From: Cellulophaga baltica
GTDB lineage: Bacteria > Bacteroidota > Bacteroidia > Flavobacteriales > Flavobacteriaceae
Reading direction: 5' to 3'
Assembly: GCF_018861125.1 (NCBI RefSeq)
Contig: NZ_JAHKQN010000029.1
Span: 170,820 to 234,819, forward strand
DNA length: 64,000 bases
The notes beneath the pieces were generated by a model, which saw only the letters and a list, made by a program, of their open reading frames with translations, was not told the origin of the DNA and ran no database searches. Below, one piece after another: positions 45,980 to 55,066 of the stretch. Both the position numbers and the translations under genes were made by a program. Within the stretch, counting starts at the first letter, position 1. The number at the start of each line of letters is the position of its first letter.

Positions 45980-47623
45980 TTATGATTTCACATTTTCATT
46001 AGCTACTTTTTTTATGGTAGGGATCAATGCTTTTAAATCAGCCAAAGTATTGGCTTCATCAATTTTTTTGTCCTTTCGCCAACGTAAAATCCTAGGGAAC
46101 CTAGTAGCAATACCACTTTTATGTCTTTTAGACAAAGCGATACCTTCAAAAGCAATTTCAAATACATGTTCAGGAGTTACACTTCTAACAGGACCATAGC
46201 GTTCTAAGGTATTTTTCTTAATCCAAGCATCAACTTTTCTAAACTCAGCATCTGTTAATCCGGAGTAAGCTTTTGCAAAAGTTACCAATTCTTTTTTTCC
46301 ATCTTCGTTTTCATTCCATAAAGCAAAAGTATAATCAGTAAATAAATTACTTCTTCTACCATGCCCTCGCATTGCATACGTTAATACGGCATCAATAGTT
46401 AAAGGATCGACCTTCCATTTCCACCAATCGCCTTTTTTTCTACCAACTTGATAAGGTGAATTTTTACGCTTTAACATTAACCCCTCACTATGTAGTTCTC
46501 TTGATTTCTCTCTTTCTTCAGCAACTGCTTCCCAATTATCAAAACTGATAGTTTCAGAAAGATGTAACGGTAAATTTTCATTATTTGAAGTTACTTTACG
46601 GAATAATTTCTCAAGTAATTTTCTCCGTTCAACAAAAGGCAATTGCCTAATATCTTTACCTTCCCACTCTAATAAGTCATATGCTTTTAAAATTACAGGC
46701 ACCTTTTTTAAAAGTGATTTAGTGACTGTTTTTCGCCCAATTCGCGATTGTAAATCATTAAAAGTTCCGATAGTATTTTCAGTGAAAGGCAAAATTTCTG
46801 CATCAATAACAGTTCCATTTGGTATAATCCCAATCAATGTTTCAAACTCTGGATATTTATCGGTAACGAGTTCTTCACCACGGCTCCAAACAAAAAATTC
46901 ATCATTTCTAAATATAGTTTGTGACCGGATGCCATCCCACTTATGTTCGGCCGACCATTCATTTACATCTCCTAAATCTTCTACTTCATTTTCTATGGCA
47001 TAGGCTAAATAAAAAGGATAAGGTTTTGATAGGTAGTCACTTTTATTTTCTTCAAGAACCAATTTTTGAAAAGTAATAGCACTCGGGTCCCAATTACCCA
47101 TCAATTTATAAGCGAGAATATCTTCATTTATTCCAGTAGCTTTTGATAATGCTTTAGTCATTAATTTCTGACTCACACCAATTCGAAAACCACCTGTAAT
47201 TAGTTTTGTGAACACAAAACGTTCATAATAATCTAGTGACTCCCAGTTTTCAAATAGGTATGCTTTTTTATCTTCTTCTGATTTCTTTTTTAAAAGAATC
47301 ATTTCATTTAAAAACTGAGTTAAGCTTTTATCAGTTTCTTTTGCAGCAAAAGGAATAACAAGAGCTATGGTTTCTGCTAAATCACCAACAATATGATAAC
47401 TTTCTTCAAAAAGCCACATGGGTATTTTTGATAGTTCAGAAGCCCATTGTCTTAAAAGTGTCGTGTTTACGGGTCGTGGAGGTCTTCGGTGGGATAGAAT
47501 TGCAATCGTCCAGACTTTATCTTCATCATTAGCATCAACAAAATAAGCCGCTAATGCGGAAACTTTCGTATTTGTTTTTGTAGTGCTGTCTAGTGTTTTT
47601 ATTAGGGATGCGAATTTTTTCAT
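45980..47623 (-). CDS. ATP-dependent DNA ligase, repair cluster
   Basis: 547 residues. The adenylated lysine is K228 in EHKWDGIRSQ (motif I KxDG); motif III in WSRGEELVTDKYPEF, motif IV SEGLMLKRKNSPYQVGRKKGDWWKWK split around residues 385-410. An N-terminal helical DNA-binding domain (1-200), a nucleotidyl-transferase domain and a C-terminal OB domain with RWRKDK are all present. It differs from the NAD-dependent replicative LigA and acts in damage repair. It starts 4 bases before the exonuclease stop, so both are translationally coupled. Confidence 0.94.
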   Translation of the reverse strand: MKKFASLIKTLDSTTKTNTKVSALAAYFVDANDEDKVWTIAILSHRRPPRPVNTTLLRQWASELSKIPMWLFEESYHIVGDLAETIALVIPFAAKETDKSLTQFLNEMILLKKKSEEDKKAYLFENWESLDYYERFVFTKLITGGFRIGVSQKLMTKALSKATGINEDILAYKLMGNWDPSAITFQKLVLEENKSDYLSKPYPFYLAYAIENEVEDLGDVNEWSAEHKWDGIRSQTIFRNDEFFVWSRGEELVTDKYPEFETLIGIIPNGTVIDAEILPFTENTIGTFNDLQSRIGRKTVTKSLLKKVPVILKAYDLLEWEGKDIRQLPFVERRKLLEKLFRKVTSNNENLPLHLSETISFDNWEAVAEEREKSRELHSEGLMLKRKNSPYQVGRKKGDWWKWKVDPLTIDAVLTYAMRGHGRRSNLFTDYTFALWNENEDGKKELVTFAKAYSGLTDAEFRKVDAWIKKNTLERYGPVRSVTPEHVFEIAFEGIALSKRHKSGIATRFPRILRWRKDKKIDEANTLADLKALIPTIKKVANENVKS

Positions 47624-47626
47624 TTT

Positions 47627-48655
47627 CTATTGTTTAGATTGAACTAATTCCACTTCATTTTCTGATGCTGTTTCATCTTCCCCATATTGCGTTTCTTCAG
47701 TTCTAGCGTCATAACCTTGTTCTCTTAAATATTTTGAGAAAATATCAGTATAACCATGTGTGCAAATTATTTTTTCAGCACCAGTAGCATTTATACTATC
47801 TAACAAGCCAGTCCAATCACAGTGATCACTTAAAACAAAACCTTTATCAATTGCGCGTCTTCTTCTTGCACCCCTAAAAGTCATCCATCCACTTGCTGAG
47901 CCCGTAACATAAGGGACCATCTTACGAATCCAAGTACTACCATGTGCACTAGGTGGTGCTAAAACAATATTCCCAAGTAATTCTTTTTTTTGTGTTTCGC
48001 GAGTTATTAGTGTAGTTTCAGGGAAGTCAACGATAGGACGCAATACTTCGGTCATTTTTTCAATAGCACCGTGAGTATAAATTTTGCCAATTTCAGGGTT
48101 TAAATATTTTAAAAGTCGTTGTGCTTTGCCTAAACTATATCCGAAGAGAATAGAAGTTTTACCTTCTGCTTGATTTTCTAACCACCAATTATTAATAGAG
48201 TCCATTACTTCTTGCTGAGGCGTCCATTTAAATGCAGGCAACCCAAATGTACATTCTGTAATGAAGGTATCACATTTTACAATTTCGTAGGATGTTGATA
48301 TTCCGTCATCTTCAGTTTTATAATCACCAGTAAATACCCAAACTTCACCTTTGTGTTCAACTCGCACTTGCGACGATCCAATAATATGTCCTGCAGGATG
48401 AAGACTAAATTTTACATTGTTAATGGTAAATGTCTCATTCCATTTTACACCGCTTACATTTATATCGCCTAATCTATGTTTTATAATAGGTACGTTGGTG
48501 TGGTGTGTAATGTATTTTTTATGTCCCCAACGGCTATGATCAGCATGGCCGTGAGTTATTATTGCCTTTTCAACAGGTTTCCAAGGGTCTAAGTACACTT
48601 TTGCTTCACTACAATAAATGCCTTTTTCGGTAAATTCTAATAATGGGTTATTCAT
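47627..48655 (-). CDS. ligase-associated DNA damage response exonuclease
   Basis: 342 residues of the metallo-beta-lactamase/beta-CASP type related to mRNA 3'-end processing factors and SNM1-like nucleases. Metal ligands: THGHADHSRWGH (about 34), PAGHIIGSSQVR, WVFTGDYKTE and SDHCDWTGLL. First gene of the four-gene minus-strand repair cluster (exonuclease, ligase, helicase, PdeM). A long dyad upstream (48721-48758) may be part of its regulatory region. Confidence 0.92.
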   Translation of the reverse strand: MNNPLLEFTEKGIYCSEAKVYLDPWKPVEKAIITHGHADHSRWGHKKYITHHTNVPIIKHRLGDINVSGVKWNETFTINNVKFSLHPAGHIIGSSQVRVEHKGEVWVFTGDYKTEDDGISTSYEIVKCDTFITECTFGLPAFKWTPQQEVMDSINNWWLENQAEGKTSILFGYSLGKAQRLLKYLNPEIGKIYTHGAIEKMTEVLRPIVDFPETTLITRETQKKELLGNIVLAPPSAHGSTWIRKMVPYVTGSASGWMTFRGARRRRAIDKGFVLSDHCDWTGLLDSINATGAEKIICTHGYTDIFSKYLREQGYDARTEETQYGEDETASENEVELVQSKQ

Positions 48656-48720
48656 TTTGTGATTTTTGTAAATTAAACAAGGTTAATTGTTTAATTGATA
48701 AAAAAACTATTTACAAATTG

Positions 48721-48758
48721 TAAAATGGAATTTTAAAGTTCTAAAATATTCCATTTTA
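48721..48758. promoter_or_regulatory. dyad between the repair cluster and the TerB-like gene
   Basis: TAAAATGGAA (48721-48730) is the exact reverse complement of TTCCATTTTA (48749-48758), with partly pairing T and A runs inside. It lies 66 bases upstream of the exonuclease start and 54 bases upstream of the TerB-like start, where a dual operator is plausible. Confidence 0.4.
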
Positions 48759-48784
48759 AGATAAGTAATGAACTCGAAAAAAAT

Positions 48785-48792
48785 TATATTTG
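48785..48792 (+). promoter_or_regulatory. -7 box of the TerB-like gene
   Basis: TATATTTG matches the TAnnTTTG consensus and lies 19 bases before the ATG at 48812. A matching TTTG about 20 bases upstream is not seen. Confidence 0.4.
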
Positions 48793-48811
48793 CCCCCATA
48801 AAAATTAAATT

Positions 48812-49237
48812 ATGTCTTTTGTAGATTTATATAGTAGTGGTGAGCACAGTAGAAATTTAGCACATTTTGCATCAATTGCAACTTTAGCAAGTGTTGATGG
48901 AGAAGTAAACCCTAAAGAAAAAGAGTTGTTAGATCGTTTTGCTAGAAAACTAGATATTACGGATAAAGAATACTCAGAAGTAATGGACCAAAAAAATCAA
49001 TACCCTATTGATCCACCAAACAATTCTGAGAAAAGATTAGAACGTTTATTTGATTTGTTTAAAATAATATTTGCTGATCATGAAATTGATGATGAAGAAA
49101 TGATTTTGATTAAAAAATATGCTTTGGGTTTAGGTTTTTCAAGTGAACAAGCTAAAGAAGTTATTAGTAGATCAATACGATTATTTAGTGGTAAGTTTGA
49201 TTTTGATGAATATTTATATTTCGTAAAGAATAAATAA
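48812..49237 (+). CDS. TerB-like tellurite-resistance family protein
   Basis: 141 residues of the TerB/DjlA N-terminal helical fold: NLAHFASIATLASVDGEVNP, KEKELLDRFARKLDITDKEY, then LERLFDLFKIIFADHEIDDE and the terminal FSGKFDFDEYLYFV. The paired DG/DHE acidic turns bind calcium or other metals in the family. Cytoplasmic. It is monocistronic and ends at a bidirectional terminator. Family members occur in stress and membrane-associated systems; no other ter gene is nearby. Confidence 0.85.
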   Translation: MSFVDLYSSGEHSRNLAHFASIATLASVDGEVNPKEKELLDRFARKLDITDKEYSEVMDQKNQYPIDPPNNSEKRLERLFDLFKIIFADHEIDDEEMILIKKYALGLGFSSEQAKEVISRSIRLFSGKFDFDEYLYFVKNK

Positions 49238-49253
49238 TTCAACATTATATTAT

Positions 49254-49285
49254 AAAAAAAAGGGAGCAATTTGCTCCCTTTTTTT
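49254..49285. terminator. bidirectional terminator
   Basis: GGGAGCAA (49262-49269) pairs with TTGCTCCC (49271-49278), flanked by A and T runs. It lies between the TerB-like gene and the convergent fbp. Confidence 0.85.
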
Positions 49286-49306
49286 GGTTTATTACAGGGT
49301 TTAAGG

Positions 49307-50305
49307 TTATTTCATAAATTCTTTAGCCTTTTCGACCATTTTTTTACTTCCACAGAAAAAAGGAACACGTTGGTGTAACTCTTTAGGGTCAATTTCCATA
49401 ATACGTTGTTTACCATCACTAGCTAAGCCATCCGCTTGTTCTGCAATAAACGCCATAGGGTTACATTCGTATAATAATCTAAGTTTTCCTTCAGGTGCTT
49501 TACTACTTGTTGGGTACATGTAAATACCACCTTTGATCATGTTTCTATGAAAATCAGAAACTAACGATCCAATATAACGAGACGTATACGGTCTGTCATC
49601 TTCTTCTTTTTGGCAATACTTAATATAATCTTTTACACCTTGTGGAAAATGAACATAATTACCTTCATTTACGGAGTATATATTTCCTGTTTCAGGGAAT
49701 TTCATGCCTGGGTGTGATAAATAAAATGTACCTAGTGCTGGGTTAAGTGTAAAGCCGTTTACTCCGTCGCCTGTAGTATATACGAGCATAGTACTAGTAC
49801 CGTAAACAATATAACCAGCAGCAATTTGTTTTGTTCCAGGCTGTAAAAAATCGTCCATAGTAACAGGACTTCCAACGGGTGTAACACGTCTGTAAATAGA
49901 AAATATAGTGCCAACAGATACATTTACATCAATATTTGAAGAGCCATCTAATGGATCAATCAAAACAACATACTTGTTTTGGTTGTTATTGTCAAAACTA
50001 TTGATACTTATAAAGTCATCTTCTTCTTCAGAAGCGATACCACAAACAATCTCACGTTTTCTAAGTGTTTGAATAAATTTTTCATTAGCTAGAACATCTA
50101 ATTTCTGTTGGTTTTCACCTTGTATATTAGTGTCTCCTGCCTCCCCTAAAATATCAACTAAACCAGCTTTATTAACCTCATGGTTAACTACTTTGGCTGC
50201 TAGTCTTAATCCGTTTAATAAACGAGATAGCTCCCCTGATGAATATTTAAAAGAATCTTGATTTTCAATTATAAATTCGCCTAATGTTTTATACTGTTTA
50301 GTCAT
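49307..50305 (-). CDS. fbp: class 1 fructose-1,6-bisphosphatase
   Basis: 332 residues. The metal-binding active-site motif [20 protein letters not shown] (about 115-135) and ASEEEDD upstream, and [19 protein letters not shown] (about 262-282) for substrate, are intact. Converts fructose-1,6-bisphosphate to fructose-6-phosphate in gluconeogenesis. Start ATG 50305. Monocistronic, between a terminator and the divergent acetyltransferase gene. Confidence 0.96.
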   Translation of the reverse strand: MTKQYKTLGEFIIENQDSFKYSSGELSRLLNGLRLAAKVVNHEVNKAGLVDILGEAGDTNIQGENQQKLDVLANEKFIQTLRKREIVCGIASEEEDDFISINSFDNNNQNKYVVLIDPLDGSSNIDVNVSVGTIFSIYRRVTPVGSPVTMDDFLQPGTKQIAAGYIVYGTSTMLVYTTGDGVNGFTLNPALGTFYLSHPGMKFPETGNIYSVNEGNYVHFPQGVKDYIKYCQKEEDDRPYTSRYIGSLVSDFHRNMIKGGIYMYPTSSKAPEGKLRLLYECNPMAFIAEQADGLASDGKQRIMEIDPKELHQRVPFFCGSKKMVEKAKEFMK

Positions 50306-50492
50306 TTGAATAGTGTTTATATACTTACAAATATCGTATTTTTTGTGAAACTACAACGTTTTCGTAGTATTTATGTTTTTTAAATTTATAACTTAGTGTT
50401 ATGTTTGTAACAAAGTTAAAATGAAGGATATTTTTGTTATTATATAATGAAAATAACCCCTTTGTTTTTAAGTAATTTATAATAATAGTAGT

Positions 50493-50972
50493 ATGGAATA
50501 TGTAATTCGTGATGCAAAAAAAGAAGACATGCCACAAGTATTACAGCTTATTAATGAGTTGGCAGTATTTGAGAAAGAGGCTGATGCTGTTGAGGTTACT
50601 GTTTCTGATTTAGAGAGAGATGGCTTTGGAGCAAATGTTCGTTTTCATTGTTTTGTAGCAGAATCTGATGGAGTTATAAAGGGTATGGCATTAGTGTATA
50701 ATAGATACTCTACTTGGAAAGGGCCAATTATTCATCTTGAAGATTTAATAGTTACAGATAGCATGCGTGGTTCAGGTTTGGGTACTGCATTATTAAACGA
50801 AGTAGTTAAATACGGAAACAAATTAGGTGTTAAACGTATTAATTGGGAGGTAATTGATTGGAATGAGCCTGCCATTAAATTTTATGAGAGTAAAGGTGCC
50901 AATGTTATGCGCGACTGGGATGTTGTTCAGCTAGATGAGAATGGTATTAAAAATTATATAGCAAATTTATGA
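50493..50972 (+). CDS. SSAT-like GNAT N-acetyltransferase
   Basis: 159 residues closely patterned on the spermidine/spermine and thialysine N-acetyltransferase group: IRDAKKEDMPQVLQLINELA, FEKEADAVEVTVSDLERDGF, IIHLEDLIVTDSMRGSGLGT (acetyl-CoA loop) and WNEPAIKFYESKGANVMRDW. It likely acetylates a polyamine or a lysine-like amine. It overlaps the downstream aspartate kinase by 4 bases, so the two are translationally coupled, which hints at lysine-type amines as much as polyamines. Confidence 0.82.
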   Translation: MEYVIRDAKKEDMPQVLQLINELAVFEKEADAVEVTVSDLERDGFGANVRFHCFVAESDGVIKGMALVYNRYSTWKGPIIHLEDLIVTDSMRGSGLGTALLNEVVKYGNKLGVKRINWEVIDWNEPAIKFYESKGANVMRDWDVVQLDENGIKNYIANL

Positions 50973-52219
50973 GAATTTTTAAGTTCGGAGGAGCATCGGT
51001 AAAAGATGCAGATGGTGTAAAAAATGTAGTTAGTGTACTAAATAAAGTTGGTTATGAAAATACATTAGTTGTTGTTTCTGCAATGGGAAAAACAACCAAT
51101 GCAATGGAAACAGTTATTAGTAGTTATTTTGAAGATAAACCAAGAGTTGCTTACGCCATTCAAGAAGTTTTAAAATTTCATAATGATATTTTAATGGATC
51201 TTTTTGAGAATGATAAGCATCCTATATTCAAACAAGTAAAATTATTATTTGAAGAGGTTCAAGGCTTTTTAGCATGGAACAAATCACCAAAGTATAGTTT
51301 TGTTTACGACCAAGTTATTGGTTATGGTGAGTTGGTTTCAACGACTATAATTAATGCCTACTTAAATGAAGTTGGCATTACTAGTAATTGGTTAGATGTT
51401 AGAGACGTTATTAAAACGGATGGGAATTACCGTGACGCGGCTATCAATTGGGAAAAGACACAAAGCAACGTTACAAAATCAATAGATAAAACAAAGCTAT
51501 ATATTACTCAAGGTTTTATTGGGAGTGATGATAATAACTTTACAACTACACTTGGTCGTGAGGGGTCTGATTATTCTGCAGCTATTTTAGCCTATTGTTT
51601 GAATGCAACAGATGTTACTATCTGGAAAGATGTTCCTGGAGTTTTAAATGCTGATCCGCGTTATTTTGAAAATGCTGAGTTGCTGAATAAAATTTCATAT
51701 AAAGAAGCTATCGAGTTGGCATTTTACGGTGCATCTGTAATTCACCCTAAAACATTACAACCTTTACAACGTAAAGAAATTCCGTTGCATGTTAAATCAT
51801 TTTTAAACCCTAAAAACCCTGGTACTGTTGTAGGTAAAGGGAATGGAATAGAGCCAAAAGTACCTTGCTTTATTGTTAAAAAGAATCAAGTGTTGATGAA
51901 ATTATCATCATTAGATTTTTCTTTTATTGTTGAAGATAATATTAGCGAGCTTTTTAAACTATTGTCTGATTATAAAATGAAAGTAGATTTAATTCAGAAT
52001 TCTGCGATTAGCTTTTCAGTATGTTTTGAAAATAAATTTGATTGTTTAAATCAACTTTTAGATGCTTTGAAAAGTAAATTTAAAGTTTCGCATCACGAAG
52101 GTGTGTCATTATACACAATTAGACACTTTAATGCTGAAGCAATTTCATCATTACAAAATGGGAAGGAAATTATTTTAGAGCAACGTGGTAAAGAAACTGT
52201 GCAACTTGTAGTAAAATAA
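50969..52219 (+). CDS. aspartate kinase (monofunctional)
   Basis: 416 residues. The kinase domain has KFGGASVKDADGVKNV at the N-terminus, LGREGSDYSAAILAYCLNA and WKDVPGVLNADPRYF (about 225-240), and the substrate loop ELAFYGASVIHPKTLQPLQR. A divergent ACT-like C-terminal region (about 300-400) follows. Phosphorylates aspartate, the entry to lysine, methionine and threonine synthesis. No homoserine dehydrogenase domain is fused. It is translationally coupled to the GNAT gene by a 4-base overlap; its feedback amino acid cannot be told from sequence. Confidence 0.9.
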   Translation: MRIFKFGGASVKDADGVKNVVSVLNKVGYENTLVVVSAMGKTTNAMETVISSYFEDKPRVAYAIQEVLKFHNDILMDLFENDKHPIFKQVKLLFEEVQGFLAWNKSPKYSFVYDQVIGYGELVSTTIINAYLNEVGITSNWLDVRDVIKTDGNYRDAAINWEKTQSNVTKSIDKTKLYITQGFIGSDDNNFTTTLGREGSDYSAAILAYCLNATDVTIWKDVPGVLNADPRYFENAELLNKISYKEAIELAFYGASVIHPKTLQPLQRKEIPLHVKSFLNPKNPGTVVGKGNGIEPKVPCFIVKKNQVLMKLSSLDFSFIVEDNISELFKLLSDYKMKVDLIQNSAISFSVCFENKFDCLNQLLDALKSKFKVSHHEGVSLYTIRHFNAEAISSLQNGKEIILEQRGKETVQLVVK

Positions 52220-52266
52220 TTTAGAAAATTACCCTTGTATTTTATAGAAAAAACTAAAAAATAGCT

Positions 52267-52295
52267 TTTGCCATCTTCCGATTTCGCTATATTAG
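52267..52295 (+). promoter_or_regulatory. candidate promoter of olsF
   Basis: TTTG at 52267-52270 and TATATTAG at 52288-52295 (17-base spacing, close to TTTG / TAnnTTTG), 27 bases before the olsF start codon. Confidence 0.4.
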
Positions 52296-52321
52296 CACAA
52301 CAGTAAAATGTGTTATAGAAT

Positions 52322-54157
52322 ATGGGTTTAGTAACCGCAAAGGAAATATCAAAAGCTATTCATTTAGATAAGTATGGTTTTATAGGAACTTTTATAAGTT
52401 GGTTGCTTATGAAAGTGACTAGATTATCTCGTATAAATAAGTTTTACGATACCATAAGCCATTTAGACGTTGATGCTTATAGCCAAGCAATTATTGAGTA
52501 TTTTGAAATTGACTATCAAGTAATTACAGAAGAGCTAAAGCGCTTGCCTAAAGATGGTGCTTTTGTAACTGTTTCTAACCATCCGCTAGGTGGTGTAGAC
52601 GGTATTATTTTAATCAAACTGATGGCTAAAGCTAGACCAGATTTTAAAATAATGGCTAATTTTTTATTACAAAGAATGGAGCCTATAAAACCATTTATAA
52701 TTCCTGTAAATCCTTTTGAAAATCATAAAGATGCTAAAAGTAGTTTAGGAGGTTTTAAAAACGCATTATTACATTTAAGAAACGGAAATCCATTAAGTGT
52801 ATTTCCTGCAGGTGAAGTATCTACAATTAAAGATGGTAAATTAATAGTTGATAAACCTTGGGAAGAGGCTGCCATTAAATTAATTAAAAGAGCAGAAGTA
52901 CCAGTTGTACCTATCTATTTTCACGCAAAAAATAGCCGATTGTTTTATCGTTTAGCCAAGTTTAGTGATGTTTTTAGATCAGCAAAAATACCTTCAGAAG
53001 TATTTTCACAAAAACACAGACCAATTAAAATTAGAATAGGACAACCAATTTCGGTAAAGGTTCAAAAAGAACATAAAACTCTTGAAGAGTATACTGATTT
53101 TTTACGTAGAAAGACGTACATGCTTTCTAATGCTTACGAAAAAGAGCGATTAACTGAGCGTATTAGAGAACAAATACCAACTTCATTAAAACTACCGAAA
53201 GCACCACGTAAAATTGCTACAGCTATAAGTCCGGAATTAATAGAAGAAGAAGTTGTAAAACTACGTCAGAAAGATTGTAGATTATTGCAGAGTAAAAATT
53301 ACGAAGTGTTTTTAGCTACTGAAAAAGATATGCCTATGATTTTGCAAGAAATAGGTAGGCAACGTGAAGTAACTTTTAGAGCTATTGGTGAGGGAACGAA
53401 TAATGCGATAGATTTAGATCAGTTTGATAGTTATTACCATCATTTGTTTTTGTGGGATGACACTGAAAAAACTATTGTTGGAGCATATAGAATGGGTTTA
53501 GGTTCAAAAATTTATGCAAAATATGGTATTGATGGTTTTTATGTGCACGATTTATTTAGGGTGGAGCCTGAGCTTTATTCTATGATGCAAAACTCTATTG
53601 AAATGGGTAGGGCATATATAGTAAAAGCTTACCAGCAAAAACCAATGCCTTTATTTTTGTTATGGAAAGGTATTGTACATACTACATTACGTTTCCCCGA
53701 GCATCAATATTTAATTGGTGGTGTAAGTATTAGTAATCAGTTTTCAAATTTTTCAAAATCATTAATGATTGAGTTTATGAAATCTAACTATTGGGATCCA
53801 TATGTAGCACAGTATATACGCCCTAAAAAAGAGTTTAAAGTAAAACTTAAAGATGCAGATAAAGAGTTTGTTTTTGATGAAACTCAGGCAGATTTAAATA
53901 AGTTTGATAGGTTGATTGATGAGGTTGAACCAGGTAGTTTACGTTTGCCTGTTTTAATAAAAAAGTACATAAAGCAAAATGCTAAAGTGGTGGCTTTTAA
54001 TGTAGATCCGCTTTTTAATAATTCAGTTGATGGTTTAATGTATATTAAAATATCAGATTTGCCAGAAAGTACGGTAAAGCCCGTTATGGAAGAATTTCAA
54101 GAAGAATTAGAACGTAAATTAGCAAACGGTTCTAATAGCGATTTAATTAAAGATTAA
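52322..54157 (+). CDS. olsF: bifunctional ornithine lipid synthase OlsF-type
   Basis: 611 residues in two parts. Residues 1-280: acyltransferase of the PlsC superfamily with TVSNHPLGGVDG (H87 and D93 form the catalytic pair), the FPAGEVST motif and VPIYFHAKNSR. Residues about 310-530: GNAT-type OlsB domain (VGAYRMGLGSKIYAKYG, RAYIVKAYQQKPMPLFLLW). The fused order matches OlsF described in Flavobacterium johnsoniae and Serratia, in which the GNAT part acylates ornithine and the PlsC-like part adds the second acyl chain. Ornithine lipids are phosphorus-free membrane lipids. A separate hemolysin-like acyltransferase label is a common misannotation. Followed by a bidirectional terminator. Confidence 0.85.
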   Translation: MGLVTAKEISKAIHLDKYGFIGTFISWLLMKVTRLSRINKFYDTISHLDVDAYSQAIIEYFEIDYQVITEELKRLPKDGAFVTVSNHPLGGVDGIILIKLMAKARPDFKIMANFLLQRMEPIKPFIIPVNPFENHKDAKSSLGGFKNALLHLRNGNPLSVFPAGEVSTIKDGKLIVDKPWEEAAIKLIKRAEVPVVPIYFHAKNSRLFYRLAKFSDVFRSAKIPSEVFSQKHRPIKIRIGQPISVKVQKEHKTLEEYTDFLRRKTYMLSNAYEKERLTERIREQIPTSLKLPKAPRKIATAISPELIEEEVVKLRQKDCRLLQSKNYEVFLATEKDMPMILQEIGRQREVTFRAIGEGTNNAIDLDQFDSYYHHLFLWDDTEKTIVGAYRMGLGSKIYAKYGIDGFYVHDLFRVEPELYSMMQNSIEMGRAYIVKAYQQKPMPLFLLWKGIVHTTLRFPEHQYLIGGVSISNQFSNFSKSLMIEFMKSNYWDPYVAQYIRPKKEFKVKLKDADKEFVFDETQADLNKFDRLIDEVEPGSLRLPVLIKKYIKQNAKVVAFNVDPLFNNSVDGLMYIKISDLPESTVKPVMEEFQEELERKLANGSNSDLIKD

Positions 54158-54176
54158 TTAAAAAAGTTCATAAATA

Positions 54177-54210
54177 TAAAAAGCCAAATCTGAAAAGATT
54201 TGGCTTTTTA
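54177..54210. terminator. bidirectional terminator
   Basis: AAGCCAAATC (54181-54190) pairs with GATTTGGCTT (54197-54206), preceded by an A-run and followed by T. It separates olsF and the convergent TM2 gene. Confidence 0.85.
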
Positions 54211-54230
54211 AGTATTTTAAACTCTAGTAT

Positions 54231-54569
54231 TTAGAACCAAGGTTTTCTTCCTGCTTGGTACGTATTGTAAAATTCTTCGTCAGATTTTGTTAGGTAAATA
54301 ATTCCTTCAATAAATCCAATAATACCAGCACCTCCACAAGTTACTATACTAGCGATAATTTGAATAATTCCTTCTTTAGTATATCCTAAAATAAATTTGT
54401 GAATACCTAAATACCCGAAAAATATACCTAAAAGACCAGCAATTACTTTTTTATTTTCTTCACCAGAAACACTTTTGTTTAAGCCATCTGCGAATTCATT
54501 TACTGTTTTTTTAGCTTCATTGGAGAACTCCTCAGCTTTGTTTTCAAAATTGTTACTTTCTTCTGACAT
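54231..54569 (-). CDS. TM2-domain membrane protein
   Basis: 112 residues from ATG 54569 (MSEESNNFENKAEEFSNEAK); the frame reaches upstream to 54671 only through pseudogene DNA. Acidic/helical N-terminus (1-45), then a TM2 domain: VIAGLLGIFFGYLGIHKFIL, then GYTKEGIIQIIASIVTCGG and GFIEGIIYLT (two transmembrane helices with the GxxGxHKF turn). The C-terminal YNTYQAGRKPWF is cytoplasmic-like. TM2 proteins are small membrane proteins of unknown function, common in Bacteroidota. Confidence 0.85.
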   Translation of the reverse strand: MSEESNNFENKAEEFSNEAKKTVNEFADGLNKSVSGEENKKVIAGLLGIFFGYLGIHKFILGYTKEGIIQIIASIVTCGGAGIIGFIEGIIYLTKSDEEFYNTYQAGRKPWF

Positions 54570-54621
54570 TAGGTTGTTTGTTTTGTTATTAATTCTATAA
54601 ATGTAATAATTTATTTTTATA

Positions 54622-55007
54622 CTACTTAAAAGCACTGTCAATTGGCTTCCATAGATCAATTTTGTTTCCATCAGGATCTAAAACTCAGCCAAATTTTCCA
54701 TATTCGTATTCTTTAGTTTCACTTACAATAGTTACACCTTCTTCTTTTAAAACGGCTAATAGCTCTACAAGGTTTTCTACCTAGCAACTCATTATAAACG
54801 ATGATTTTTTTTGTAAAAATATATAGTATCATCTTTCATAGGGCTCCATTTTGTAGAACAGTCGCTCCCTTCTTTATTTTTTTACTAAACAGTGGAACCG
54901 TATTTATCGGTGTTTAAACCTAAATGATTTTTATACCAATTTTTAGTTGTTTCAGGATCTTTAGTTTTAAAAAAGAATCCACCTAAGCCAGTTACTCTAT
55001 TTTTCAT
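54622..55007 (-). pseudogene. decayed VOC-family (glyoxalase-like) gene
   Basis: Reading the minus strand from ATG 55007: MKNRVTGLGGFFFKTKDPET, then TKNWYKNHLGLNTDKYGSTV followed by TAG TAA where homologs have Trp-Trp, then KNKEGSDCSTKWSPMKDDT. A frameshift within an A-run (about 54812-54818) moves the frame; the remainder reads VENLVELLAVLKEEGVTIVS, KEYEYGKFG with TGA in place of Trp, and DPDGNKIDLW to TAG 54622. Four in-frame stops and one frameshift make it non-functional. The missing tryptophans (TGG to TAG/TAA/TGA) point to decay and not a sequencing slip. Original family: vicinal oxygen chelate fold, bleomycin-resistance or glyoxalase-like. Confidence 0.85.
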
Positions 55008-55066
55008 AAGCATTGGTTTTATAAATACTAATTTATTTAAGACTTATAATGCCTGTGTTTAAAAAT

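Noticed and set aside
50325-50537. 70-aa minus-strand frame between fbp and the acetyltransferase
   Set aside because: It reads through the AT-rich promoter gap and has no recognisable features.
54570-54671. Upstream extension of the TM2 protein
   Set aside because: It consists of the 3' end of the VOC pseudogene read in another frame; MSEESNNF at 54569 is the natural start.
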